Source of the DNA: Mycolicibacterium neoaurum | GTDB lineage: Bacteria; Actinomycetota; Actinomycetes; Mycobacteriales; Mycobacteriaceae | Reading direction: 5' to 3' | Length of the DNA: 64,000 nucleotides | NCBI RefSeq assembly: GCF_036946495.1 | Contig: NZ_JAQIIX010000002.1 | Location: forward strand, 1,860,001 to 1,924,000 | In this document: positions 1 through 9,503 of the stretch, in pieces | Numbering within the stretch: the stretch's first letter is position 1 | Layout: the number at the start of each line of letters is the position of its first letter | Translations under genes and position numbers: made by a program | Notes under the pieces: model-generated | The model's input: only the letters and a program-made list of their open reading frames with translations | Told to the model about the DNA's origin: nothing | Databases searched by the model: none

Positions 1-329
1 TGCGCGGGGATGGGGCCGGTCGCCGCAGCATCACCGGCCTGACGGCGCAGCGTGTCATCGCGGTCGGTCAAGGCGTTCTCCTCGTTCGATGTACTCCCAG
101 TATCGACCACCGCCGCGTCATGGCCCGTGTGGATCCGGCCGCCATCACCGTGCCCACGGCACGGGGTGTGGCCTGCCAAAATTCGTGCATCTGGGGTACT
201 CCGGGCGCTGCTAGGGTCGGGTGGGCAAACACGCACTTGGCCGGTTTTCGGGCTGAATCCGCCGGATACGGTCCGCGTGGGCCGTCACGACGCGACGATG
301 GTTCTCCGAGGGGGAGGGGGATGTAGCCG
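1..329. other. Upstream region of ESX-1, no gene recognised
   Basis: I see no convincing coding sequence here; the open frames are short, overlap in several frames and have no recognisable product. The last 40 bases are purine-rich, with a GAGGGGGAGGGGG stretch at about 307-320 that can serve as the ribosome binding site of espG1 at 330. Promoter elements for the long ESX-1 operon are probably in this stretch or further left, but I cannot point to a clear -10/-35 pair. Confidence 0.5.
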
Positions 330-1184
330 ATGACAAGTTCTTTCGCCGGACACGGTGAACCCACGCACTATGACGACGTGGTCGCCGTCGAGGTCACGAT
401 CGACGGCATGCTCGTCATCGCCGATCGGCTCCAGCTCGAGGAGTTCCCGCCCGCCCTCGGAATTCGGCCCAACATCCCGCAGCCCGACCTTCGGGAGAAG
501 GTGTGGGACCAGGTCGCCCGCGATCTCACCGAGCAGGGCGTGCTCGATGCGTTCGGTGCACCGCATCCGGAAGTGGCGGCGATGACCGACACGTTGTCGC
601 GGCCCGACCGCACGCTGGAATGCCGATGGTGGCGCCGTGACGTCGGCGGCAAGATGGTCCGGTTCGTCGTGTGCCGCAAAGGTGATCGCCACGTCATCGC
701 CGCCCGCGACGGTGACATGCTGGTACTGCAACGGGTGGCGCCGCAGGTCGGACTGGCGGGCATGGTCACTGCGGTGCTCGGTCCCGCCGAGCCGGCAGAT
801 GTCGAGCCGATGACGGGGGTGACGGCCCGGCTGGCCGAATCGCGGACGCCCAATCAGCTGTCCCAGTTCGGGATCTCACCCGCCTCGGCGCGCACCTACG
901 CCGACGCGACGGCCAACCCGAACAGCTGGGTGGAGATCACCGCCGCAGAGCGCCATTCCGGCGGCACGTACACCCAAGCCGATGTCGCTGCCGGCGTGCT
1001 GGATTCGGCGCAGGGGCGCATCGTGTCGATCCCGCGCAAGGTCAACGGTGAGCTCTACGGAAGTTTCCTGGCCGGTACCCAGGACAATCTCCAGCGCGCG
1101 TTGGACGGCCTGATGTCCTTCCTGCCCGCCGGAGCCTGGTTCGAGGCCAAGGTCGAGCCGACCTACTACGACGACGGAGACTGA
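330..1184 (+). CDS. espG1: ESX-1 secretion-associated protein EspG1
   Basis: EspG proteins are cytosolic chaperones of type VII secretion that bind the tip of the PPE partner in PE-PPE dimers and keep it soluble until export. The 284-residue product matches Rv3866 in length and in its conserved core (VEVTIDGMLVIADRL near the N terminus; RWWRRD, FVVCRKGDRHVIAARDG and GLAGMVTAVLGPAEPA in the middle; GSFLAGTQ and LPAGAWFE near the end). It is the first gene of the rightward ESX-1 run and lies 8 bp before espH. Its likely client is PPE68, encoded 8 kb downstream. The ATG at 330 follows a very purine-rich stretch. The identification is firm; the chaperone role is family knowledge. Confidence 0.93.
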   Translation: MTSSFAGHGEPTHYDDVVAVEVTIDGMLVIADRLQLEEFPPALGIRPNIPQPDLREKVWDQVARDLTEQGVLDAFGAPHPEVAAMTDTLSRPDRTLECRWWRRDVGGKMVRFVVCRKGDRHVIAARDGDMLVLQRVAPQVGLAGMVTAVLGPAEPADVEPMTGVTARLAESRTPNQLSQFGISPASARTYADATANPNSWVEITAAERHSGGTYTQADVAAGVLDSAQGRIVSIPRKVNGELYGSFLAGTQDNLQRALDGLMSFLPAGAWFEAKVEPTYYDDGD

Positions 1185-1192
1185 GCACCTTC

Positions 1193-1705
1193 ATGACGGG
1201 CAACCAGCCCTTTGACGATGACGACGAGGTCGATACCGAGGACGGGGCGGACATCGGTAGCGGCCTCGCCGCGTTCGACGACATCTTCGACGTCCCGGCG
1301 CCGCACTCAGACCCCGAGCTCGATGCCTTCGGACCGGACTTCGGCACCCCCGAGCCCGCGGCGGGTGAGCCGCTGTTCACGGTGACCAACCCGCCGGGCA
1401 CCGTCACCGTCTCGGCATTGCTCGACGGCCGCATCCACCGCATCGAACTGTCGCCGGAGGCGACCGCCGAGGCCGATTCGGAGGACCAACTGGCCGGCGA
1501 GATCGTCGTCATCGCCGACCTGGCCCACCAGCAGGCGCGCTCTGCGCAGTTCTCCTACGTCCTCGAAGGGATGCAGGATCATGGTCACGACGCGACGGAA
1601 ACACGTGACTTCTTGACCCGTAGCGTGGGGCTGCCCTCCCCGGAACAGGCCGATGCCGCCCGGGCACAGATCTTTGCGACCAGGTATGCAGGTGACCATG
1701 AGTGA
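1193..1705 (+). CDS. espH: ESX-1 secretion-associated protein EspH
   Basis: This 170-residue protein corresponds to Rv3867 by position and sequence. The N-terminal 50 residues are very acidic (runs of Asp and Glu). The remainder carries the conserved ELFTVTNP-like segment (here PLFTVTNPPG), a DGRIHRIELS strand and an ADLAHQQARSAQ helix, giving a YbaB-like alpha/beta appearance similar to EspL. The family function is unsettled, with roles in export of a subset of ESX-1 substrates reported. Its stop overlaps the eccA1 start by 8 bp, suggesting translational coupling. It is slightly shorter than the roughly 183-residue M. tuberculosis protein. Confidence 0.88.
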   Translation: MTGNQPFDDDDEVDTEDGADIGSGLAAFDDIFDVPAPHSDPELDAFGPDFGTPEPAAGEPLFTVTNPPGTVTVSALLDGRIHRIELSPEATAEADSEDQLAGEIVVIADLAHQQARSAQFSYVLEGMQDHGHDATETRDFLTRSVGLPSPEQADAARAQIFATRYAGDHE

Positions 1706-3416
1706 TCACCTGGTAGCCCTCTTCGGCTCGGCGGTCGGCATGCTGCCCAGCGCTCCCGCCCGTTCCCTGGAACTGTTCACCGAGATCACCTCGGCGGACG
1801 AGACGGCATGCGACGCGTGGGTGGGTCGGATCCGCTGCGGTGACTCCGACCGGGCAACGCTGTTCCGGGCATGGTTCTCGCGGAACAACTTCGGGCAGCT
1901 GGCCGGCGCTGCCGAGATATCGATGAACAGTGTGGGGGCACGCATCCCCATCGGCGGGATGTTCGGTGACATCACCTATCCCGTCAACTCACCGCTGGCG
2001 ATCACGATGGCGTTCGCCGTGCGGGAAGCGGCCGAAGGCAACCACGCCGACGCCATGGAGGCGCTCGACGATGCCCCGGCGATGGGCGGCGAGTACCTGG
2101 TGTCCTGGATCCGTGCGGTCATCTACGGCGCGGCGGAGCGGTGGACCGATGTCATCGACGAGGTGCGCTCCGCAGGGAGCTGGCCGGACAAGTTCCTGGG
2201 CGCGGCTGCCGGTGTGGCGCACGGCGTGGCGGCGACCAATCTCGGTCTGTTCACCGAGGCCGAGCGGCGACTCACCGAGTCCAACTCGTCGCCGGCGGGC
2301 GAGGCCTGTGCCCCTGCGATCGCGTGGTATCTGGCCATGGCGCGCCGCAGCCAGGGCAACGAGGAGGCCGCCGTGGCGCTGCTGGAATGGCTGCAGGCCA
2401 CCCATCCGTCGCCGAAGGTGACCGCCGCACTGCGTGATCCGTCCTACCGCCTGGTCACCACGACCGCCGAGAAGATCGCCCAGCGCACCGACCCGTGGGA
2501 TCCGGGCAGCGTCGTCGCCGACACCTCCGGTCGGGAGAAGCTGCTGGCCGACGCGCAGGCCGAGCTGGACCGCCAGATCGGCCTCAGCCGCGTCAAGGAG
2601 CAGATCGAGAAGTACCGTGCGGCAACGCAGATGGCCAAGATCCGCGCTGCCCGCGGGATGAAGGTGGCTCAGCAGTCCAAGCACATGATCTTCACCGGAC
2701 CGCCGGGAACCGGCAAGACCACCATCGCCAGAGTGGTCGCCAACATCCTGGCCGGCCTCGGCGTGATCCCCGAGCCCAAGCTGGTGGAGACCTCGCGCAA
2801 GGACTTCGTCGCCGAGTACGAGGGACAGTCCTCGGTGAAGACCTCGCGCACCATCGACCGTGCCCTCGGTGGCGTGCTGTTCATCGACGAGGCCTACACC
2901 CTGGTGCAGGAGCGCGACGGGCGGACCGACCCGTTCGGTACCGAGGCGCTGGACACCCTGCTGGCACGCATGGAGAACGACCGCGACCGGTTGGTGGTGA
3001 TCATCGCCGGTTACAGCAGTGACATCGACCGGTTGCTGGAGACCAATGACGGTCTGCGGTCCCGGTTCTCGACCCGCATCGAGTTCGACTCCTATGCCCC
3101 CGAGGAGATCGTCGACATCGCCAAGGTGATCGCCGAGGCCAATGACTCGCAGCTCAGCGAGGAGGCGGCCAAGCGGGTGCTCGATGCCGCGACGCTGTTG
3201 AGCGACCGTTCACTGGGTGGCAAACCGGCGCTCGACATCGCCGGAAACGGCCGGTACGCACGACAATTGGTGGAGGCGGGTGAGCAGAGCCGGGATATGC
3301 GGTTGGCACGGTCGCTGGACTTCGAGAACCTCGGTGTGGAAGAGCTCAGTGAGATCAGCGGTGAGGACATGGCGGCCGCGATCGACGCCGTGCACACCAG
3401 GCTGAACATCGGATAA
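1698..3416 (+). CDS. eccA1: ESX-1 AAA+ ATPase EccA1
   Basis: EccA1 is the cytosolic CbxX/CfqX-type AAA+ ATPase of ESX-1, thought to act on PE/PPE-EspG complexes and other substrates before export. The product has 572 residues, close to the 573 of Rv3868. An N-terminal TPR-like helical domain (about 1-280) includes AERRLTESN and AIAWYLAMARRSQGN. The AAA+ domain follows, with Walker A GPPGTGKT at about residue 334, Walker B VLFIDEAY near 393 and a sensor region RLVVIIAGYSSDIDRLL. I chose the ATG at 1698, which starts MSDHLVALFGSAV as the family does, over an upstream in-frame start at 1653. It overlaps espH by 8 bp and is followed after 3 bp by eccB1. Confidence 0.96.
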   Translation: MSDHLVALFGSAVGMLPSAPARSLELFTEITSADETACDAWVGRIRCGDSDRATLFRAWFSRNNFGQLAGAAEISMNSVGARIPIGGMFGDITYPVNSPLAITMAFAVREAAEGNHADAMEALDDAPAMGGEYLVSWIRAVIYGAAERWTDVIDEVRSAGSWPDKFLGAAAGVAHGVAATNLGLFTEAERRLTESNSSPAGEACAPAIAWYLAMARRSQGNEEAAVALLEWLQATHPSPKVTAALRDPSYRLVTTTAEKIAQRTDPWDPGSVVADTSGREKLLADAQAELDRQIGLSRVKEQIEKYRAATQMAKIRAARGMKVAQQSKHMIFTGPPGTGKTTIARVVANILAGLGVIPEPKLVETSRKDFVAEYEGQSSVKTSRTIDRALGGVLFIDEAYTLVQERDGRTDPFGTEALDTLLARMENDRDRLVVIIAGYSSDIDRLLETNDGLRSRFSTRIEFDSYAPEEIVDIAKVIAEANDSQLSEEAAKRVLDAATLLSDRSLGGKPALDIAGNGRYARQLVEAGEQSRDMRLARSLDFENLGVEELSEISGEDMAAAIDAVHTRLNIG

Positions 3417-3419
3417 CCC

Positions 3420-4970
3420 ATGGCAGGATTCCGGCTCACCACCAAGGTCCAGGTCAGCGGCTGGCGCTTTCTTTTGCGTCGCGTCGAGCACGCGATCGTG
3501 CGCCGCGACACCCGCATGTTCGACGACCCGCTGCAGTTCTACAGCCGGGCGGTCATGTGCGGGGTCGTGATCGCCGTCGTCATCTGCATCGGCGCTGCAT
3601 TGCTGGCGTACTTCAAACCGTTGGGCAAACGCGGCTCGGACACGCTGTTGGTCGACCGCACCACCAACCAGCTCTACGTCATGGTGCCCGGATCCGACAG
3701 CATCCGGCCGGTCTACAACCTGACCTCCGCGCGGTTGGTGCTCGGTAACGCCGCCACCCCGTCGGCGGTCAAGTCCGAAGAGCTCAACCGGATGACGAAG
3801 GGTCAGCCGATCGGCATTCCTGGTGCCCCGTACGCCACCCCGGTGGGCGCGCCGACCTCGACATGGTCGCTGTGCGACAACGTGATCAAGCCCGAGAGCG
3901 TCGCACCCCAGGTGGAGACGTCGGCGTTGGTGATGCCCTTGGCCATCGACGCCTCGGTGGGTCCGTTACGCCCGAACCAGGGTGTGCTGGTCACGTATCA
4001 GAATCTCACCTGGCTGGTGACCGCGGATGGCAGGCACGCCATCGACATGGCCGACCGGGCGGTGACCTCCGCGGTCGGCATCCCGGTCACCGCGCGGGCC
4101 ACCCCGATCTCGGAGGCACTGTTCAACGCCCTGCCCAACGTCGGGCCGTTGAAACTGCCCGCCGTGCCGGGTGCGGGCGCGCCCAACAGCCTGGGGCTGG
4201 CACCGAATCTGGTGATCGGCTCGGTCTTCCGGACGCTGAACAACGATGTCGAACAGCGGTATGTCGTGTTGGCCGATGGGGTCGCCAAGGTCAACGGGAC
4301 CACGTCGGCGGCATTGCGCGCGACCAACTCCTTCGGGCTGATCACGCCGCCTTCGGTGGAGGCCAGCGATGTCGCCAGCATCCCTGAGCAGGTTTTCGTC
4401 TCGCCGCTGCCCGATGAGCCGATGGACATCCGGTTGCGCGCCGACGCGCCGACGCTGTGCTGGTCGTGGCAGCGCGACCCGGGCGACCAGGGGCCACGCC
4501 AGACCGTGATCAGCGGTAGGCACCTGCCCGTGCCGCCCACCCGGATGAACAGTGGCATCGACCAGATCTCGGGCAATGCCACCGTGTACATCGACGGCGG
4601 TCAGTACATCAGGCTGCAGTCGCCGGACCCGCGCTATGGCGAGAGCCTGTATTACATCGACCCACAGGGTGTCCGCTATGGACTGCCCAACGAGGACACC
4701 GCCTCATCGCTGGGACTCAGCGGACCGCTCACCGCGCCGTGGCAGGTGGTCAGCTGGCTCATCGACGGTCCGGTGTTGTCCAAGCAGGCCGCCCTGCTGG
4801 AACATGACACACTGCCGCCGAGCCCGAACCCCCGGAAGGTGACCGGCGAACTCGCCGCGCCAGCCGGTGCTGCCGCCCCAGCCGCGGGCGTGCCCGCGCC
4901 CGCACCGGGCGGCAACCTACCCGCCCAGGCTCCTGGATCACCGCTGCCGCCGGAAGGAGCAGGTGGATGA
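3420..4970 (+). CDS. eccB1: ESX-1 membrane core component EccB1
   Basis: EccB is a core subunit of the type VII inner-membrane complex: a short cytosolic N terminus, one transmembrane helix and a large periplasmic domain of repeated R1-R4 modules. Here residues 1-43 are basic and cytosolic (TTKVQVSGWRFLLRRVEHA), residues about 44-65 form the single membrane helix, and the rest is periplasmic. Two cysteines (SLCDN and TLCWSW) probably form the family disulfide. At 516 residues it is longer than the M. tuberculosis protein (about 480) because of an Ala/Pro/Gly-rich C-terminal tail from about residue 465. Its last four bases overlap the eccCa1 ATG. Confidence 0.95.
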   Translation: MAGFRLTTKVQVSGWRFLLRRVEHAIVRRDTRMFDDPLQFYSRAVMCGVVIAVVICIGAALLAYFKPLGKRGSDTLLVDRTTNQLYVMVPGSDSIRPVYNLTSARLVLGNAATPSAVKSEELNRMTKGQPIGIPGAPYATPVGAPTSTWSLCDNVIKPESVAPQVETSALVMPLAIDASVGPLRPNQGVLVTYQNLTWLVTADGRHAIDMADRAVTSAVGIPVTARATPISEALFNALPNVGPLKLPAVPGAGAPNSLGLAPNLVIGSVFRTLNNDVEQRYVVLADGVAKVNGTTSAALRATNSFGLITPPSVEASDVASIPEQVFVSPLPDEPMDIRLRADAPTLCWSWQRDPGDQGPRQTVISGRHLPVPPTRMNSGIDQISGNATVYIDGGQYIRLQSPDPRYGESLYYIDPQGVRYGLPNEDTASSLGLSGPLTAPWQVVSWLIDGPVLSKQAALLEHDTLPPSPNPRKVTGELAAPAGAAAPAAGVPAPAPGGNLPAQAPGSPLPPEGAGG

Positions 4971-7204
4971 CCACCAAGAAGTTCACCCCGATCATCAAGC
5001 GCGGTCCCCGGCTGACACCCGGTGAAATCACCATCACCCCACCGGATGACCTCGGCATCGACATTCCGCCCTCGGGTATCCAGAAGGCGCTGCCCTGGGT
5101 GATGGGCGGCGGCATGCTCGGCATGATCGCGATCATGATCTTCACCGGGATCAGGCAGCTTTCGCCCTACATGCTGATGATGCCGCTGATGATGATCATG
5201 GCCACGGTCGGTTTCATGGCCGGCGGCGGACCTGGTGGCAAGCGCGTCCCCGAGATCAACGCCGACCGCAAGGAGTACCTGCGCTACCTGGCGGGGCTGC
5301 GAACCCGCGTGACCACCTCGGCTGCCGCCCAGGTCACCTTCTTCAACTATCACGCACCGCATCCCGAGGATCTGCTCTCGATCATCGGCACCAACCGGCA
5401 GTGGTCACGCCAGACCAACGCCGACTTCTATGCCGCCGTCCGCATCGGCGTCGGATCCGAGCCCGCCGTCGACCGTTTGCTCAAACCAGCTGTGGGCGGT
5501 GAGCTTTCGGGTCCGGCCGGCGCGCCGCAACCGCATCTGGAGCCGGTCAGCCACATGTGGTTGATCAAGTTCCTGCGTACCCACGGCCTCATCCACGACT
5601 GCCCGAAGCTGGTGCAGCTGAGAACGTTCCCGACCATCGCCGTCGGCGGCGACGGTGCAAGGGCGGCGGCATTGCTGCGCGCCATGATCTGCCATCTCGC
5701 GGTGTTCCATCCGCCGGACCTCTTGCAGATCAGGGTGCTGACCGACAATCCGGAGGATCCGGATTGGGCCTGGCTCAAATGGCTGCCGCACGTGCAGCAT
5801 CAGACCGACACCGATTCCGCGGGCGCCACCCGGATGGTGTTCACCCGGCCCGACGGTCTGGCCGACCTGACCGCGCGTGGCCCGCACACCGCCGACGCGG
5901 CGCCTAGTGGGCCCTATGTCGTCGTGATCGACCTGACCGGTGGCAAGGCCGGGTTCCCCGTGGACGGGCGGGCCGGCGTCACCGTCATCACGCTCGGCAA
6001 CCACCGCGGATCGGCTTACCGGATCCGGTTGGCCGACGACGGCACCGCCGACGACAGGTTGCCCAACCAGACCTTCCGGCTGGTTGTCAACACCGCCGAC
6101 CAGATGACGCCCTCGGCGGCGGGTCGGGTAGCCCGCAAGCTGGCGGGGTGGTCGATCACCGGCACGATCATCGACAAGAACACCAGGGTGCACAAGAAGG
6201 TGGCCACCGAATGGCATCAGCTGGTGGGCGCCCAGTCGGTCGAAGAGGTCACCCCCGCCCGGTGGCGGATGTTCGCCGACACCGACCGCGACCGGCTCCG
6301 GATCCCGTTCGGCCATGAGCTCAAGACCGGCGACATCATGCATCTGGATATCAAGGAGGGCGCCGAGTTCGGTGCGGGCCCGCACGGGATGCTGATCGGC
6401 ACGACCGGTTCGGGCAAGTCCGAGTTTCTCCGCACACTCATCCTCTCGCTGGCTGCCACTCACCATCCCGACCAGGTGAACCTGTTGCTCACCGACTTCA
6501 AGGGCGGCTCGACATTCCTCGGCATGGAGAAACTCCCGCACACCGCGGCGGTGGTCACCAACATGGAGGAGGAAGCCGAGCTGGTCAGCCGCATGGGCGA
6601 GGTCCTCTCCGGTGAACTCGACCGTCGCCAGTCCATCCTGCGCCAGGCCGGTATCCAGGTGGGCGCGGCCGGTGCGCTCTCCGGCGTCGCCGAATACGAG
6701 AAGCACCGCGAGCGCGGTGCCGACCTGGCCCCGTTGCCGACGCTGTTCGTCGTCGTCGACGAGTTCGCCGAGCTGCTGCAGAACCATCCGGACTTCATCG
6801 CGCTGTTCGACCGGATCTGTCGCGTCGGCCGCTCGCTGCGCGTGCACCTACTGCTGGCCACGCAGTCGCTCAATACCGGTGGCGTGCGCATCGATAAGCT
6901 CGAACCCAACCTGACCTACCGAATCGCGTTGCGCACCACGAGTTCGGCCGAATCGAAGGCCGTCATCGGTACCCCGGAGGCGCAGTACATCACCAACAAG
7001 GAAAGTGGTGTCGGTTTCCTGCGGGTCGGTATGGAGGACCCGGTGAAGTTCCGCAGCGTCTACACCGGGACCAACTATGTCCCGACGTCGGTGATCACCA
7101 CCAACGGGGATAGCGCGCCCCGGATCCAGGTGCCCAGCCAGGTGCGGATCCAGCCGTTCACGGCCGCGCCGATGATGGATGCGTCGCAGGTGACGTCCCG
7201 ATGA
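4967..7204 (+). CDS. eccCa1: ESX-1 FtsK/SpoIIIE-type ATPase EccCa1
   Basis: EccCa1 is the membrane-anchored half of the split ESX-1 motor ATPase. The 745 residues begin with a cytosolic segment and two adjacent membrane helices (about residues 42-85: GGGMLGMIAIMIF and MLMMPLMMIMATVGFMA). A DUF-type ATPase module and the first FtsK/SpoIIIE ATPase domain follow. Walker A GTTGSGKS is at about 478-485, the Walker B region LFVVVDEFAELL near 595, and ATQSLNTGG follows. The start codon overlaps eccB1 by 4 bp, and 34 bp separate it from eccCb1, which supplies the remaining ATPase domains. The split EccC is a hallmark of ESX-1; other ESX systems have one fused protein. Confidence 0.96.
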   Translation: MTTKKFTPIIKRGPRLTPGEITITPPDDLGIDIPPSGIQKALPWVMGGGMLGMIAIMIFTGIRQLSPYMLMMPLMMIMATVGFMAGGGPGGKRVPEINADRKEYLRYLAGLRTRVTTSAAAQVTFFNYHAPHPEDLLSIIGTNRQWSRQTNADFYAAVRIGVGSEPAVDRLLKPAVGGELSGPAGAPQPHLEPVSHMWLIKFLRTHGLIHDCPKLVQLRTFPTIAVGGDGARAAALLRAMICHLAVFHPPDLLQIRVLTDNPEDPDWAWLKWLPHVQHQTDTDSAGATRMVFTRPDGLADLTARGPHTADAAPSGPYVVVIDLTGGKAGFPVDGRAGVTVITLGNHRGSAYRIRLADDGTADDRLPNQTFRLVVNTADQMTPSAAGRVARKLAGWSITGTIIDKNTRVHKKVATEWHQLVGAQSVEEVTPARWRMFADTDRDRLRIPFGHELKTGDIMHLDIKEGAEFGAGPHGMLIGTTGSGKSEFLRTLILSLAATHHPDQVNLLLTDFKGGSTFLGMEKLPHTAAVVTNMEEEAELVSRMGEVLSGELDRRQSILRQAGIQVGAAGALSGVAEYEKHRERGADLAPLPTLFVVVDEFAELLQNHPDFIALFDRICRVGRSLRVHLLLATQSLNTGGVRIDKLEPNLTYRIALRTTSSAESKAVIGTPEAQYITNKESGVGFLRVGMEDPVKFRSVYTGTNYVPTSVITTNGDSAPRIQVPSQVRIQPFTAAPMMDASQVTSR

Positions 7205-7238
7205 TCTCTAGCAGCGAGCAGCCGGAGGTGGATGGCTC

Positions 7239-9017
7239 ATGACGTTGGACTCCGAGCCGCGCGTCCTGCGCGAAGTGGTGCTCGACCAGTTGACCACCGG
7301 CGAGGTGCGGGCCTACAAGATGTGGCTCCCGCCGTTGACCGATCCCACCCCGGTGAACGAACTCGTCGAACGTGATCAGCGTCGGCCCTTGCGATTCGGG
7401 CTCGGCATCATGGACGAGCCGCGCCGCCACCGCCAGGAGGTGTGGGGTATCGACGTGTCGGCAGCGGCGGGCAACATCGCGATCGGCGGGGCGCCGCAGA
7501 CCGGCAAGTCGACGTTCCTGCAGACGCTGGTGTTGTCGGCGGCGGCGACTCACACCCCGCGTCAGGTGCAGTTCTACTGCATCGACCTCGGTGGCGGCGG
7601 GTTGATGTACCTCGAAGACCTGCCGCACGTCGGCGGAGTCGCGACCCGTTCGGAGCCGGACCGGGTGAACCGCGCCGTCGCCGAGATGAAAGCCGTTCTG
7701 CGGCAACGTGAGGCGATGTTCAAGCAGTATCGAGTCGGCTCCATCGCGTCGTACCGGCAGATGCGCGAGGATCCCAACCACCCGGCGTTCCACGATCCGT
7801 TCGGTGACGTGTTCCTGGTGATCGACGGTTGGCCGGCATTCGTCGCCGAGTTCCCGGATCTGGAGCCGGTGGTGCAGGATCTGGCCGGGCAGGGGCTGGC
7901 GTTCGGTGTGCACACCATCATCTCCACACCCCGCTGGACCGAGTTGAAATCACGGGTCCGCGACTATTTGGGCACCAAGGTCGAGTTCCGACTCGGCGAT
8001 GTCAACGAGACCCAGGTCGACCGGATGACCCGCGACATCCCCGCCAACCGCCCGGGGCGGGCGATCTCGGGGGAGAAGCACCACCTGATGATCGGCGTGC
8101 CGCGTCTGGACGGCGTGCACAGCGCCACCGATATCGTCCCGGCCATCACCGCGGCGGTGGACCACATCGCATCACTGCACACCGATGAGGCCCCGCGGGT
8201 GCGCGTGCTACCCGAACGTATCCACCTGCGCGAGCTCGATCCCACGCCGCCGGGCCCCGATGCCGACTATCGCACCCGGTGGACCATCCCGGTCGGCATC
8301 CGGGAGTCCGACCTGTCGGTGGCCTACAACAACATGCAGATCACGCCGCATCTGCTGATCTTCGGGGCTCCGAAGTCGGGTAAGACGACGATCGCGCATG
8401 CGGTGGCCCAGGCGATCTGCGCCCGCAACAGTCCGCAGCAGGTGCGGTTCATGCTGGCTGACTATCGGTCGGGCCTGCTGGATGCGGTGCCGCAGAGCCA
8501 TCTGCTCGACGCCGGCGCGGTGAACCGCAACAGTGCCTCGCTGGAGGAATCCATCAAGGCGCTGGCCGTCAACCTCAAGAAGCGTCTGCCGCCGCCGGAT
8601 CTGACCACCGCGCAGCTGCGGGCCCGGTCGTGGTGGACCGGCCCGGACGTGGTGCTGCTGGTCGACGATTGGCACATGATCGTGGCGGCATCCGGGATGG
8701 TGCCGCCCATGACACCGCTGGCGCCATTGCTGCCCGCCGCGGCGGATATCGGCCTGCACATCGTGGTGACCTGCCAGATGAGCCAGGCGCACCGGGCCAC
8801 CATGGACAAGTTCGTCGGTGCCGCGTTCGGCGCGGGATCCCCAACCCTGTTCCTCTCCGGTGAGAAAACCGAGTTCCCCTCGAGCGAGTTCAAACTGAAG
8901 CGAAGGCCCCCTGGCCAGGCACTTCTCATCTCTCCCGACGGCAAAGAGGTCGTTCAGGCGGCCTATATCGATCCCCCCTCAGAAGAAGTGTTCGGAGCAC
9001 CCCCGAACGGTGGTTAA
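7239..9017 (+). CDS. eccCb1: ESX-1 FtsK/SpoIIIE-type ATPase EccCb1
   Basis: This is the soluble second half of the ESX-1 motor, with two FtsK/SpoIIIE ATPase domains. In M. tuberculosis it recognises the C-terminal tail of EsxB and docks on EccCa1. Two P-loops are visible: GAPQTGKS at residues 84-91 and GAPKSGKT at 376-383. Walker B-like segments are VFLVIDGW in the first domain and VVLLVDDW in the second. Length is 592 residues, as in the family. The third ATPase domain (second P-loop here) is the one that binds the EsxB signal in studied systems. The ATG at 7239 follows GGAGGTGGATGGCTC, a good ribosome binding site. A 148-bp gap to PE35 probably contains a promoter. Confidence 0.95.
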   Translation: MTLDSEPRVLREVVLDQLTTGEVRAYKMWLPPLTDPTPVNELVERDQRRPLRFGLGIMDEPRRHRQEVWGIDVSAAAGNIAIGGAPQTGKSTFLQTLVLSAAATHTPRQVQFYCIDLGGGGLMYLEDLPHVGGVATRSEPDRVNRAVAEMKAVLRQREAMFKQYRVGSIASYRQMREDPNHPAFHDPFGDVFLVIDGWPAFVAEFPDLEPVVQDLAGQGLAFGVHTIISTPRWTELKSRVRDYLGTKVEFRLGDVNETQVDRMTRDIPANRPGRAISGEKHHLMIGVPRLDGVHSATDIVPAITAAVDHIASLHTDEAPRVRVLPERIHLRELDPTPPGPDADYRTRWTIPVGIRESDLSVAYNNMQITPHLLIFGAPKSGKTTIAHAVAQAICARNSPQQVRFMLADYRSGLLDAVPQSHLLDAGAVNRNSASLEESIKALAVNLKKRLPPPDLTTAQLRARSWWTGPDVVLLVDDWHMIVAASGMVPPMTPLAPLLPAAADIGLHIVVTCQMSQAHRATMDKFVGAAFGAGSPTLFLSGEKTEFPSSEFKLKRRPPGQALLISPDGKEVVQAAYIDPPSEEVFGAPPNGG

Positions 9018-9165
9018 TATGGATTGGTAGCCACTCAGCGAACTTGACGGTGGCTAGGCAGCAAATGGGGTCGGGGGAACGATTCTTATGCAACAGAGCA
9101 CTATTTCTGTCTCCCTTCTCAGTTTTTGCATCCAGGCTTTTCCGACGATGTGAGGAGGTACGCAA

Positions 9166-9462
9166 ATGCAACCGATGGCACACAATCCCGCTGTTCTCGG
9201 TGTCGGGAACCAGGTGATTGCGAACGGATCCCGGGGTTTGGCCACCGGAACCGCAGCCACCGCCGAGGCGTCGGCGCTGTTGCCGGCCGGCGCGGAAGAG
9301 GTATCTGTGCAGGCAGTCCTGGCGTTCGCCAGTGAAGGCGCGCAGATGGCGGCGCTGAACGCGTATGCCCAGCAGGAGCTGGCGCGCGCCGGAGCCGCCT
9401 ACCTCGAGGCCACCGGTATCTACACGACCGCCGACGCCCAGGCCGCAGCGACGCTGTCCTGA
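9166..9462 (+). CDS. PE35: PE family protein PE35
   Basis: This short PE protein (98 residues) pairs with the downstream PPE68 as a secreted heterodimer of ESX-1. It consists only of the roughly 90-residue PE helical hairpin, with no PGRS tail. The type VII export signal YxxxD is present as YTTAD at residues 86-90. Position between eccCb1 and PPE68 equals Rv3872. A strong ribosome binding site (GAGGAGG) precedes the ATG. The 148 bp upstream (9018-9165) is the only sizeable gap in the first 9 kb and is relatively AT-rich; it includes a TTGACG at 9044-9049 but no matching -10 that I trust. Confidence 0.93.
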   Translation: MQPMAHNPAVLGVGNQVIANGSRGLATGTAATAEASALLPAGAEEVSVQAVLAFASEGAQMAALNAYAQQELARAGAAYLEATGIYTTADAQAAATLS

Positions 9463-9503
9463 CCGGGGCGCGAATAACCCGCTATCGAGACTGAGTCCAG
9501 CAA

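Noticed and set aside
9044..9072. TTGACG as -35 of a PE35 promoter
   Set aside because: No -10-like hexamer lies 16-18 bp downstream; a promoter in the gap is likely but not located by this element.
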